Assembly (NCBI GenBank): GCA_946887105.1 | Contig: CAMPKJ010000144.1 | Span: 1 to 12,401 of the forward strand | Reading direction: 5' to 3' | Length of the DNA stretch: 12,401 bases | Source of the DNA: an uncultured Acidobacteriota bacterium | GTDB lineage: Bacteria; Acidobacteriota; Thermoanaerobaculia; Gp7-AA8 | In this document: positions 1-6,910 of the stretch, piece after piece | Layout of the letters: every line of letters begins with the position of its first letter | Numbering within the stretch: the first letter of the stretch is position 1 | Position numbers and translations under genes: made by a program | Notes under the pieces: model-generated | The model's database searches: none | What the model was told of the DNA's origin: nothing | Seen by the model: the letters and a program-made list of their open reading frames with translations, nothing else

Positions 1-623
1 TCGTTGACCTTCTTGAGGCGCTCGACGGGATCGATGGTCTCGAGAATGCCCTGCGCTTCTTCGAGCTTGAGGTCGAGATTCGACGCGGCGAGATCGGTGA
101 GCCGCGCAGGATCGTCGAGGTTCGCCGCGATGACCATGACCTCGGGCGAGATGTTCTTGCCCAGCGACACCGCGCGATCGAGATTCTGTTTCACGGCGCG
201 GATCAGCGCCTCGACTTCCAGACCCTTGTCCTTGGTCACCGGCTCTTCGATGCGGGTGATCTTCGCCTTGAAGAACGGCGCGGTCTGGATGAAGTAGTCG
301 ATGCGCGCGCGCGAGAGGCCCTGCACCAGGATGCGGATGCGCCCGTCGGGCAGCTTGAGCATGCGCATGATGATGGCCACGGTGCCGGTGCGGTAAAGGT
401 CCTCTTCGCCCGGGTCTTCGTTCTGAAAATCCTTCTGCGCCGTGAGCATGATGACGCGGTTCTCGGCCAGCGCCTGGTCCACCGCGTTGATCGATTTCTC
501 CCGCGAGACCGACAGCGGCACGATGATGAATGGAAAGATCACCAGGTCCTTGAGCGGCAGCACCGGCAGGACGTCCGGAATCTTGATTGCCTCTTCTTTC
601 GCGGTTTCGTTCGCGTCAGTCAT
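1..623 (-). CDS. lon: Lon protease, N-terminal part (runs off left edge)
   Basis: This is the first 207 codons of an ATP-dependent Lon (LonA-type) protease. Lon degrades misfolded and short-lived regulatory proteins in the cytoplasm. After a short acidic leader (MTDANETAKEEA) comes the Lon substrate-binding domain signature at about residues 17-30 (VLPVLPLKDLVIFP). The domain continues through a segment like IMRMLKLPDGRIRILVQG near residues 82-100, and a helical region ending at DPVERLKKVN follows. The AAA+ and Ser-Lys protease domains would lie beyond the edge, so catalytic residues cannot be checked. The ATG at 623 is supported by a GAGAGG Shine-Dalgarno-like stretch about six bases upstream. 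The gene follows nrdR on the same strand after a 153-base gap containing a hairpin repeat, so it may have its own promoter. Identification rests on the N-domain but is strong. Confidence 0.93.
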   Translation of the reverse strand, partial: MTDANETAKEEAIKIPDVLPVLPLKDLVIFPFIIVPLSVSREKSINAVDQALAENRVIMLTAQKDFQNEDPGEEDLYRTGTVAIIMRMLKLPDGRIRILVQGLSRARIDYFIQTAPFFKAKITRIEEPVTKDKGLEVEALIRAVKQNLDRAVSLGKNISPEVMVIAANLDDPARLTDLAASNLDLKLEEAQGILETIDPVERLKKVN

Positions 624-690
624 TTCGACCTCTCAGGAAGCGGGAGAACCATGCCGCGGCTGGTGCAATGGCTGTTCCCGCTATATTTGA

Positions 691-774
691 GTTCCTCGGA
701 GTTCCTCGGTTCCTCGGCAGTTCCTCGGGGGAGCGATCCATCCACTCCGAGGAACACCGAGGAACCGAGGAACT
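691..774. repeat. TTCCTCGG-unit inverted repeat (copy 1), possible terminator of nrdR
   Basis: Four direct TTCCTCGG units lie at 692-699, 702-709, 710-717 and 721-728. Three inverted units (CCGAGGAA) lie at 747-754, 757-764 and 765-772. Bases 700-717 pair perfectly with 757-774 (18 bp) and 721-728 with 747-754 (8 bp), leaving an 18-base loop, so the transcript can form one long hairpin. In the nrdR direction the hairpin starts four bases after the stop codon. No clear T-run follows it, so a classical intrinsic terminator is uncertain; 3'-end protection is an alternative. The same unit recurs at 10518-10574. Confidence 0.85.
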
Positions 775-776
775 AG

Positions 777-1223
777 TCATTTCAATCGGTGCAACTCCTT
801 GACAAAGGCATCGACGTCTTCGAAGCGCCGGTACACCGACGCAAATCGGACGTAGGCAACGGGATCGAGGTCGCGCAGGCGGTCCATGACCAGCGTGCCG
901 AGCGATTGCGAAGAGATCTCGCGCTCGGACGAGTCGGACATGGCCGATTCGATCGTGTCGGCGATCCGCTCCAGCTCCGCCTGCGGCACGGGGCGTTTGC
1001 GGCAGGCGATCTGCAGTCCGCGCATCAACTTGTCGCGGTCGTACGGCTCGCGCCGCTGATCGCGCTTCACGACCTGGAACGTCGGCAGCTCGATCTTCTC
1101 GTAACTGGTGAACCGGCGCTCGCAACGGGCGCACTCGCGGCGCCGTCGGATGACGTCGCCCTCGCGCCCTTCACGCGAGTCCACTACCCGGTCTTCGAGA
1201 TTCCCGCAGAACGGGCACCGCAT
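777..1223 (-). CDS. nrdR: Transcriptional repressor NrdR
   Basis: NrdR is a nucleotide-sensing repressor of ribonucleotide reductase genes. It binds DNA through a zinc ribbon and senses (d)ATP through an ATP-cone. At 148 residues this protein has the usual family length. The zinc-ribbon cysteines are C3, C6, C31 and C34 (CPFCG and CARC), followed by the conserved FTSYE at residues 38-42. The ATP-cone covers about residues 46-136 and includes the VVKRD and YDRDKLMRGL segments. The ATG at 1223 gives the invariant MRCPFCG beginning. No Shine-Dalgarno is seen; a TATACC stretch lies nine bases upstream. The gene starts 34 bases after the flippase-like gene stops, consistent with an operon. No ribonucleotide reductase gene or obvious paired NrdR box is in the window, so its targets are elsewhere. 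Confidence 0.97.
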   Translation of the reverse strand: MRCPFCGNLEDRVVDSREGREGDVIRRRRECARCERRFTSYEKIELPTFQVVKRDQRREPYDRDKLMRGLQIACRKRPVPQAELERIADTIESAMSDSSEREISSQSLGTLVMDRLRDLDPVAYVRFASVYRRFEDVDAFVKELHRLK

Positions 1224-1257
1224 AACGGCGGCGGTATATCACGAACTGGAGCGCCGT

Positions 1258-2265
1258 CTACTCCTTCGGCGTCACGTCTTTCCAACGCAATCCTTCGCGC
1301 GCAAAGAGGAAGAGACCGGTGCAGAGGACCGGTAACGTGCCGATGACGTGGAACAGCACCGCCACGGCCACGCTGGAGTCGATGCTGAATCGATAGAAAC
1401 GGGTGAGCACGAGCTGACACGCTTTGTGGAATCCGCCGATGCCGCCCGGCGTCGGAATCGCCAGGCCGACCGTGGTCACGCCCGTGACGAAGAAGCTCGA
1501 GTCATACGGCAGCGGATGGTGCACCGCGAGCGTCGCGAACCAGAACTGCGACGTCAGGCACGCCCACACACCTGCCGTGCAGAGGATCACCGCGAGAAAC
1601 ACGCGGCCGTTCCGCGTGATCTTCAGCGTTTCCGTGAAGGAATCGAAGAAGTGCATCCATGGGCTGCGAAACCGCGCGGGCAGGAACCGCCCCAGCTTCT
1701 CGTGCAGGCGCCGGACCGTTTCGCGAAAGAAGAGCAGGCCGACGATGAGGACCGCGAGCGCGATCAGGATCAGCAGCGAGGCAATGGCGCCGGCACGCAC
1801 GATGTAGAACCACGCCGCGATGTTCGGATCGTGCGAGAACTCGTTCCAGCGCAGGAACGCGAAGAAGACGAACAGCGCCAGGATGCTGGTGAGGTCGAGG
1901 ATGCGCTCAGTGAGGACGGTGCCGAGGGCGCCGGAGAAGCGGTGCGAGGTCCGGCGCGCCAGCAACGCCGGACGCGCGACGTCGGCCGCGCGGATCGGCA
2001 GGATGATCGAAAACATATAGCCGACCGTGTTCGGAAAAAACGTCGCGAAGAACCGCGGCGGGTCGTCGGGATCGAGGATGATCCGCCAGCGGATGGTCCG
2101 CAGCAGCAACGCCAGCACGTTCGCCACGAGCCCGATCAGCACCCATCCGAACGTGGCCGACCGGAGGATCGCGCCGACGTCGCGCAGGTTCGCGTTCCGG
2201 AGGAAGAGCCAGAGAAAGAAGACCGTGAGACCGGCGATGACCGCGATCTGTAGAATGCGCTTCAC
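1258..2265 (-). CDS. Flippase-like / LPG-synthase transmembrane-domain protein (UPF0104 family)
   Basis: This 335-residue polytopic inner-membrane protein belongs to the family annotated as lysylphosphatidylglycerol synthase transmembrane region or flippase-like domain (YbhN/AglD-related). Hydrophobic segments are seen at about residues 5-22, 38-58, 122-141, 152-183, 222-247 and 300-327, with weaker ones near 75-95 and 258-275. Family-typical motifs are RTIRWR (57-62), RAADVARP (92-99) and TPGGIGGFHKA (about 272-282). There is no soluble aminoacyl-transferase domain, so lysine transfer to phosphatidylglycerol is unlikely. Lipid or polyprenol-linked glycan movement is the usual guess for stand-alone members, and the substrate is unknown. 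The start is a GTG at 2265 because the ATGs just upstream run into a stop. A TATGAT hexamer lies nine bases upstream. It heads the minus-strand group with nrdR. Confidence 0.85.
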   Translation of the reverse strand: MKRILQIAVIAGLTVFFLWLFLRNANLRDVGAILRSATFGWVLIGLVANVLALLLRTIRWRIILDPDDPPRFFATFFPNTVGYMFSIILPIRAADVARPALLARRTSHRFSGALGTVLTERILDLTSILALFVFFAFLRWNEFSHDPNIAAWFYIVRAGAIASLLILIALAVLIVGLLFFRETVRRLHEKLGRFLPARFRSPWMHFFDSFTETLKITRNGRVFLAVILCTAGVWACLTSQFWFATLAVHHPLPYDSSFFVTGVTTVGLAIPTPGGIGGFHKACQLVLTRFYRFSIDSSVAVAVLFHVIGTLPVLCTGLFLFAREGLRWKDVTPKE

Positions 2266-2274
2266 GCGGCAGGC

Positions 2275-2280
2275 ATCATA
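2275..2280 (-). promoter_or_regulatory. Possible -10 element (TATGAT) of the flippase-like gene
   Basis: Read on the minus strand, TATGAT matches the sigma-70 -10 consensus at five of six bases. It ends nine bases before the GTG start, which would give a leader of only two or three bases. No convincing -35 is seen. Both divergent start codons must be served from only 38 bases. Confidence 0.4.
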
Positions 2281-2303
2281 GCCGCAGCACCTTCGTTCAC
2301 CCG

Positions 2304-3290
2304 ATGTTGAAGATTTACACCCACTCCGTTTTCGCCCGGCACAATACCGGCTTCGACCATCCCGAGCGGGCCGCGCGCCTCGACGCGGCGATCGAGGGAG
2401 TCTCGCGCGCCGGCCTCACCGGCGCCATGGTGCGCGATGCGGAAGCGCATCCGGAGACCGACCGGATCATTCACAAGGTGCACTCCGCCGATTACGCCCG
2501 CGATTTCGAGGATGCGGTCCGCAGCGGCTCGCGCTACTTCCACTCCATCGACAATCCGATCTCGTCCGCGACGTTTTCCGCCGCGCGCACCGCCGTTGGA
2601 ACGTCACTGGCCGCCGCGCAGGACATGCTCGAAACGAAACGCGGATTCGTCATCGCACGACCGCCCGGACATCACGCGGAACGCCTCGCCGCGATGGGGT
2701 TCTGCTTCTTCAACACCATCGCCTGCGTCGCCGAATGGCTGCGCGAGCAGCCCGGCATCGAGCGCGTGTTCATCTACGACTTCGACGTCCATCACGGCAA
2801 CGGAACGCAACACCTCTTCGAGCAGCGCGACGACGTGTTCTACGCGTCCATCCATCGCTTTCCCTTCTATCCCGGCACCGGGGCCGCGGATGAGATCGGC
2901 AAGGGAGCGGGACGCGGATTCACGTTGAACATCCCGGTGTCCGGCGGTGAGGGCGACGCGGCATTTCTGCGCGCGACCGAAGACCGGATCGTGCGCGCGA
3001 TCGACGCGTACCGTCCGCACGCAATCCTCCTCTCCGCCGGGTTCGACGCCCACCGCCGCGATCCCCTCGGCGGCATGAACGTGACCGAGCAAGCCTACGG
3101 CGAGATCACGCAGCGGATCGTGGAGTGTGCGGAGCGCTGGTGCGAGGGGCGCGTGTTTTCGTTGATGGAGGGCGGGTACGACCTCGAGGGATTGTCGGCT
3201 AGCGTTGCGGAGCACGTGAACGCACTGCGCCTCGATAACCCCTCATCCGCCCTTCGGGCACCTTCTCCCCTCACGAGGGGAGAAGGCTGA
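2304..3290 (+). CDS. HDAC-family (class II-like) deacetylase / acetylpolyamine amidohydrolase-like protein
   Basis: This is a zinc-dependent deacylase of the arginase/HDAC fold, 328 residues long. The active site looks complete. The His-His pair is in RPPGHHA (H123, H124). The zinc ligands are D161 and H163 in YDFDVHHGNG and D248 in SAGFDAH. The transition-state tyrosine is Y292 in EGGYDL. HPERAARL near residue 19 is typical of bacterial members. Substrates could be acetyl-lysine in proteins, acetylpolyamines or another acyl amide; sequence alone does not decide. The ATG at 2304 has no Shine-Dalgarno, and the divergent neighbour begins only 38 bases away. The last 17 residues (N312-G328, including APSPLTRGEG) and the stop codon are encoded by the left half of the palindromic repeat at 3238-3355. 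They are therefore probably not part of the original fold. Confidence 0.93.
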   Translation: MLKIYTHSVFARHNTGFDHPERAARLDAAIEGVSRAGLTGAMVRDAEAHPETDRIIHKVHSADYARDFEDAVRSGSRYFHSIDNPISSATFSAARTAVGTSLAAAQDMLETKRGFVIARPPGHHAERLAAMGFCFFNTIACVAEWLREQPGIERVFIYDFDVHHGNGTQHLFEQRDDVFYASIHRFPFYPGTGAADEIGKGAGRGFTLNIPVSGGEGDAAFLRATEDRIVRAIDAYRPHAILLSAGFDAHRRDPLGGMNVTEQAYGEITQRIVECAERWCEGRVFSLMEGGYDLEGLSASVAEHVNALRLDNPSSALRAPSPLTRGEG

Positions 3291-3355
3291 AACGGTGGCC
3301 CCCGTAGCCTTCTCCCCGCTCAGAGGGGAGAAGGTGCCGTAGGCGGATGAGGGGT
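3238..3355. repeat. 118-base nested palindrome at the convergent ends of the HDAC-like and glycosyltransferase genes
   Basis: The outer arms, 3238-3272 and 3323-3355, are inverted copies sharing ACCCCTCATCCGCC and then GCACCTTCTCCCCTC, differing only in a short centre (CTTCGG against TACG). Each half also folds on itself: 3261-3272 pairs with 3275-3286 around a two-base loop, and 3308-3317 pairs with 3325-3334. The HDAC-like stop codon (3288-3290) and the glycosyltransferase stop codon (3320-3322) both lie inside. The structure could act as a bidirectional terminator. Its form resembles mobile intergenic palindromic repeats known in many bacteria whose reading gives tails such as APSPLTRGEG. 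Family membership is inference. Confidence 0.9.
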
Positions 3356-4462
3356 GCGCTTCCCGCGCAAAATCTCCCCGTACAACGTCTCCAATCGCGT
3401 GATCCGCAACTCCTTCGAAAATCCGCGCACGACGTGCTCGCGCGCGGCGCGTCCTACCGCCGCCGCACGGGCCGGGTCGTCGATCACTGCGCGCAGCGCA
3501 TTCGTCAGCGCGGCGCGGTCGTTCATCGGGATCAGCCATCCGACCGAGGGCGAGGACACGAGCTCTTCGTTCCCGCCGGCGTTCGTGGCGACGACCGGCT
3601 TCCGCATCGCCATCGCCTCGCGCACCGTGCCGGTGATCCCCGTGCCCGCCCACGACGCATCGACGACGAGATCGCAGGACGCAAAGACGTTCGGCATGTC
3701 GGTGCGGTACTCGACCGGCGTCACGCGATCGGCGATGCCGGCCTTCGCCGCGTACGACATCACTTCGTTCTTCTCAGCATCACCGCGGCACCCGATCAGC
3801 AGCAGATGCACGTTCGGATGTTGCGGCGCGACGTCGGAGACAGAGTCGATCAGCTCCTTCCATCCCTTCCAATCGCGCACGCCCACCTGCGCGACCACGA
3901 AGCGATCGTCCGCGATGCTCTTCTCGCGCCGAAACGCGCGCGCATCCCATTTCGCGGGATCGAAGTGCGTGACGTCCGTGCCGGCGTAAACGACCTGCAC
4001 CTTTTCCTCGGGCAGCTTGCCGCTCTCGACGATCACATTCTTGATCTGCTGGCAGACCGTGACCACGCGATCGACGCGTGTATTGCGGTACTTGCCGCGA
4101 TTCCAGACGTCGAGCGGAAACGACACGCCGCGATTGACGACGAACGCGCCGACCGGCATCCGCCACGCCGCCGTCATCGCCAGCGCGTGTGCGATTCCCT
4201 TGTGTACGTGAATGACGTCCGGGCGCTCTTCGCGAATCAGATGCCGCAGGCGGCGGATCGTGCCGAGGTCGAACTGATGGCGGAACGGCATCCCGTGAAA
4301 GCGCACGCCGTGCTCCGCGGCACGGGCGGCCAGCACCGGATCGGGGCGGCTGACGATCGTTACCTCGTGGCCGCGCTCGCGCAAGCCGCTGGCGGCCTGA
4401 AACATCTGGTGGACGGACCCGGTGTTGAACTGATTGAACTCGAGGACCTGGAAGATCTTCAT
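3320..4462 (-). CDS. Glycosyltransferase family 4 (GT-B fold)
   Basis: This 380-residue protein is a retaining, nucleotide-sugar-dependent GT-B glycosyltransferase, probably acting on a cell-envelope glycan, lipid or exopolysaccharide at the cytoplasmic membrane face. The N-terminal acceptor domain begins MKIFQVLEFNQFNTGSVHQM, with the glycine loop before the first helix and DVIHVHKG at 82-88. The C-terminal donor domain shows VVYAGTDVTHFDP (157-169), VAQVGVRDWKGWKEL (190-204) and TGTVREAMAMRKPVVATNAGGNEE (277-300). In the usual E-x7-E motif the second Glu is E282, but the first is replaced by T274. The ATG at 4462 gives a standard N-terminus; an open extension to 4711 crosses the divergent DUF1844 gene and was rejected. 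Residues 370-380 (TPHPPTAPSPL) and the stop come from the palindromic repeat. No glycan gene neighbours are present, so the product is unknown. Confidence 0.92.
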   Translation of the reverse strand: MKIFQVLEFNQFNTGSVHQMFQAASGLRERGHEVTIVSRPDPVLAARAAEHGVRFHGMPFRHQFDLGTIRRLRHLIREERPDVIHVHKGIAHALAMTAAWRMPVGAFVVNRGVSFPLDVWNRGKYRNTRVDRVVTVCQQIKNVIVESGKLPEEKVQVVYAGTDVTHFDPAKWDARAFRREKSIADDRFVVAQVGVRDWKGWKELIDSVSDVAPQHPNVHLLLIGCRGDAEKNEVMSYAAKAGIADRVTPVEYRTDMPNVFASCDLVVDASWAGTGITGTVREAMAMRKPVVATNAGGNEELVSSPSVGWLIPMNDRAALTNALRAVIDDPARAAAVGRAAREHVVRGFSKELRITRLETLYGEILRGKRTPHPPTAPSPL

Positions 4463-4511
4463 GGTCTGCGGCGCGGGACTGTAGCAGAGTGATCCGGCTG
4501 ATCTGTTCTGG

Positions 4512-4528
4512 TATCGTGCGCCGGGAGG
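4512..4528 (+). promoter_or_regulatory. -10-like TATCGT and Shine-Dalgarno GGGAGG fixing the TTG start of the DUF1844 gene
   Basis: TATCGT lies at 4512-4517 and a strong GGGAGG ribosome-binding site at 4523-4528, six bases before the TTG at 4535. The binding site supports the non-ATG start. TATCGT also precedes the DUF883-like gene (11689-11694). The -35 region is weak, so the promoter part is tentative. Confidence 0.5.
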
Positions 4529-4534
4529 CACTCC

Positions 4535-5026
4535 TTGCCGAACGACAAGCAGACGCCGAAGGAGCTGAAGGTCACCGACAAGCGGATCTTCACGCCCGAG
4601 GGCGACATTCGCGAAGAGTTTCAAAACGAGATTCGGCCTGCCGAGCCGCAGGCCGCGAATCCTGCACAGCCGCCGCGCGAACAACGCGCGCCCGAGCCAC
4701 CGCTTCCGCAAAGCGCACCCGAACCGCCGAAACGCGAGGAACGCCGCCGCTCGATGGCGGACAAAGCGACGAATCCCGGCACGCCGTTCTCGAACTTCAT
4801 TCAGTCACTCGTCGCACAGGCGTACATGTTTCTCGGCATGCTGCGCGATCCGCGTCAGCCGCAGCCAATCTTCGACGCCGAGGCTGCGCACGAGACCATC
4901 GACATCCTCACGCTGCTGCGCGAGAAGACGGCCGGCAATCTCACTCCCGACGAAGAAGACTTTTTCGACACGCACCTGGGCGATGTGAAGCTCGCGTACG
5001 TGCAGAGGACCAAGAGCATCGGATGA
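4535..5026 (+). CDS. DUF1844 domain protein with proline-rich N-terminal linker
   Basis: This protein of 163 residues has a conserved-looking N-terminal patch (KVTDKRIFTPEGDIREEF, about residues 12-29), then a low-complexity linker rich in Pro, Glu and Ala (about 34-73), then a helical domain matching DUF1844 (about 82-158). That domain contains FSNFIQSLVAQAYMFLG, DAEAAHETIDILTLLREKT and NLTPDEEDFFD. The biochemical role of DUF1844 is not established. The moderately hydrophobic helix near 88-102 could pack against a membrane or partner, but I would not call it a clear transmembrane segment. The start is TTG at 4535, chosen because GGGAGG sits six bases upstream. Its stop overlaps the start of the TPR gene as ATGA, implying translational coupling. 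It is the first gene of a three-gene operon. Confidence 0.88.
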   Translation: MPNDKQTPKELKVTDKRIFTPEGDIREEFQNEIRPAEPQAANPAQPPREQRAPEPPLPQSAPEPPKREERRRSMADKATNPGTPFSNFIQSLVAQAYMFLGMLRDPRQPQPIFDAEAAHETIDILTLLREKTAGNLTPDEEDFFDTHLGDVKLAYVQRTKSIG

Positions 5027-6909
5027 AGCGCAGTCTCGCTGCCATCGCGATCGTCCTGGCCGTGATCACGGCCGCGGACGCTCTGCGTGCGCAGACCGAC
5101 ACGCCGCTGGTCCTCGGCGGGGGCGGCGGCAGCGCTCAAGCCTCGCCGCGCGATCTCTGGCCGCAGGCCGCCGCGGCCGCGCGCGAAGGCGATTACGAGG
5201 TGGCCACGAAACGCACCGGTGACCTGCTCACCACCGGCCGCACGTACGGGATCAAGACCTTCCCGCAGTACGCCGCGTCGGCGTCGGGACTGGCCAGCCA
5301 GATGGAGAAGGGCGAAGCCGAGCTCTCCAACTGGGCGGCCAAGGCAGCGACGCAGCTCGATGGCGGATCGCCCGCGACGGTCTTCTCCGAGGCCGATCGC
5401 GCCGGACGGAGAAAAGCGTGGGGGCAGGCCTTGCCGCTGGTCCTGCGCGGATTCACGCGCATCATGCGCGACTACCGCTCGTCGCTGCTCGCCCGCGCCG
5501 ATCTCTTCATCGTGGCCGCGCTCGCGATCGTGCTCACCGCGATCCTGCTGGCGCTGGCGATGTTCATCCGCTACGGCCGCTCGATGGCGCACGACTTCCG
5601 CGAACGGCTCAGCAGCCGCTTCACGGGTGGCTCCGTTTCCGTGCTCGCATTCGCGCTGCTCTTCCTGCCGGTCTTTCTCTGGCTCGGTCCGGTCTGGCTG
5701 CTCTTCTACTGGCTGGCTATCTTCTTTCCGTATGCCGCGATCGGCGAGCGCATCGCCATCGGCGTGCTGTTGATCCTCATCGCGCTACTGCCGGTCGCCG
5801 CCGATTACAACGCCTCGCGCGTGGCCGCGGTGGAGAGCCCGGTCGTGCTGGCGGCGCTGTCGAGCGGGAACCAGGCCTATCAGCCCGAGGCGCTGCGCCG
5901 GCTGCAGGAGCTGATCGCGGTCGTTCCCGATCATCCGGTGCTGCACGTGCTCGCCGGCAACATGCAGAGTTTCGAAGGAAACGAGGAACAGGCGCAGCAG
6001 CACTACAACCGCGCCGTCGAACTGCGCCCGACCTACGCCGGCGCGCACGTGAACCTCGGCAATCTGCTGTTCATGAACAACGAGTTCCAGGCCGCCATGA
6101 CGGCGTACGAGAGAGCGCAGAAAGCCGATCCCGATCTGGCCATCGCGTTCTACAACCACTCCGTCGCCAGCGGCGAGACGTACAAGTTCGACCAGCAGAC
6201 GCGGATGCTGGAGAGCGCACGCAACGCGGATCGTGGATTCGTCGAAGACGTCACGCGCGTCCCGCCGTTGCAGAAGATCGTGATGTACAGCCCGCCGGTG
6301 GCCGAGGCGTGGAGCATCACCGCGGAGATGGCCAGGCGCCCCGCTGCACGGGCTCTCTTCGGCAACTACGCGTCGTTCGATCTGGTGCGCAGCGCGGTCA
6401 ATCCGGTCACCATCGGCGCGTTCGTGTCGCTCCTGCTGGCGCTCGTGCTGTGGGCGCGGCGGCGCACGACCGGGCTCGCCAACTCGTGCATCAAGTGCGG
6501 CCGCACGTTCTGCCCGCGCTGCAAGTCGGCGCGCGAGAGCACGACGTATTGCACGCAATGCATCCACATCTATCTGAAGCGCGACGGCGTGTCGATCGAC
6601 ACGAAGCGCAAGAAGCTCGACGAAGTGACCGCGCATCACGGCGCGATGATCCGCCGCAACAGACTGTTCGCGACGTTCCTCCCCGGCGCCGCACAGATGC
6701 TGGAAGGCCGGATCGGCACGGGCGTGATCGGCGCATTCCTGTTCGGATTGTTCGTGGCCACGGCCATCCTGATCGGACGCCTGGCGCCCGCGATCGGTCC
6801 CGCCGCCGACACCGCGCAGCTGATGGTGCGCATCGTGGCCATCGCGCTGGCGGTGATGGTCTGGTTCGCGTTCGCGCTGCCTGTTTATCGCCGGAGGTCG
6901 ATGGCCTGA
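5023..6909 (+). CDS. TPR-containing multi-pass membrane protein with cytoplasmic-type zinc ribbon
   Basis: This 628-residue protein begins with a hydrophobic signal or anchor (residues 1-23, possible cleavage after an Ala near 20-23). A helical extra-membrane region (about 40-155), one transmembrane helix (161-182), and a hydrophobic cluster of about three helices (205-260) follow. Two or more tetratricopeptide repeats cover about 283-371 (HVLAGNMQSFEGN; HVNLGNLLFMNNEFQAAM). After another helix (462-478) comes a six-cysteine zinc ribbon at C489, C492, C497, C500, C510 and C513 (spacing 2-4-2-9-2), then two more helices (about 565-586 and 600-620). I do not recognise a named family. The TPRs suggest protein-protein assembly and the ribbon suggests metal-stabilised docking. 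The ATG overlaps the DUF1844 stop. The frame is open further upstream to 4489, but that part is a shadow of the DUF1844 gene. Confidence 0.87.
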   Translation: MKRSLAAIAIVLAVITAADALRAQTDTPLVLGGGGGSAQASPRDLWPQAAAAAREGDYEVATKRTGDLLTTGRTYGIKTFPQYAASASGLASQMEKGEAELSNWAAKAATQLDGGSPATVFSEADRAGRRKAWGQALPLVLRGFTRIMRDYRSSLLARADLFIVAALAIVLTAILLALAMFIRYGRSMAHDFRERLSSRFTGGSVSVLAFALLFLPVFLWLGPVWLLFYWLAIFFPYAAIGERIAIGVLLILIALLPVAADYNASRVAAVESPVVLAALSSGNQAYQPEALRRLQELIAVVPDHPVLHVLAGNMQSFEGNEEQAQQHYNRAVELRPTYAGAHVNLGNLLFMNNEFQAAMTAYERAQKADPDLAIAFYNHSVASGETYKFDQQTRMLESARNADRGFVEDVTRVPPLQKIVMYSPPVAEAWSITAEMARRPAARALFGNYASFDLVRSAVNPVTIGAFVSLLLALVLWARRRTTGLANSCIKCGRTFCPRCKSARESTTYCTQCIHIYLKRDGVSIDTKRKKLDEVTAHHGAMIRRNRLFATFLPGAAQMLEGRIGTGVIGAFLFGLFVATAILIGRLAPAIGPAADTAQLMVRIVAIALAVMVWFAFALPVYRRRSMA

Positions 6910-6910
6910 C

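Noticed and set aside
691..774. CRISPR-like array
   Set aside because: Units are only eight bases, spaced zero to three bases apart with no spacers, arranged in inverted halves, and no cas gene is nearby.
1348..2253. Long plus-strand open frame opposite the flippase-like gene
   Set aside because: It is a shadow: product very rich in Arg, Glu and Gln with no hydrophobic core, while the minus strand encodes a clear polytopic membrane protein over the same bases.
3347..4492. Plus-strand open frame across the glycosyltransferase
   Set aside because: Arg/His/Asp-rich low-quality translation; the minus-strand frame has complete GT4 motifs.
4463..4711. Upstream extension of the glycosyltransferase
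   Set aside because: It would run across the start of the divergent DUF1844 gene, and the extra residues show no family similarity; MKIFQVLEF is the normal family beginning.
4489..5022. Upstream in-frame extension of the TPR protein
   Set aside because: Arg/Ala-rich shadow of the DUF1844 gene; the ATG at 5023 is followed by a proper signal-like hydrophobic segment and overlaps the previous stop in the usual coupled way.
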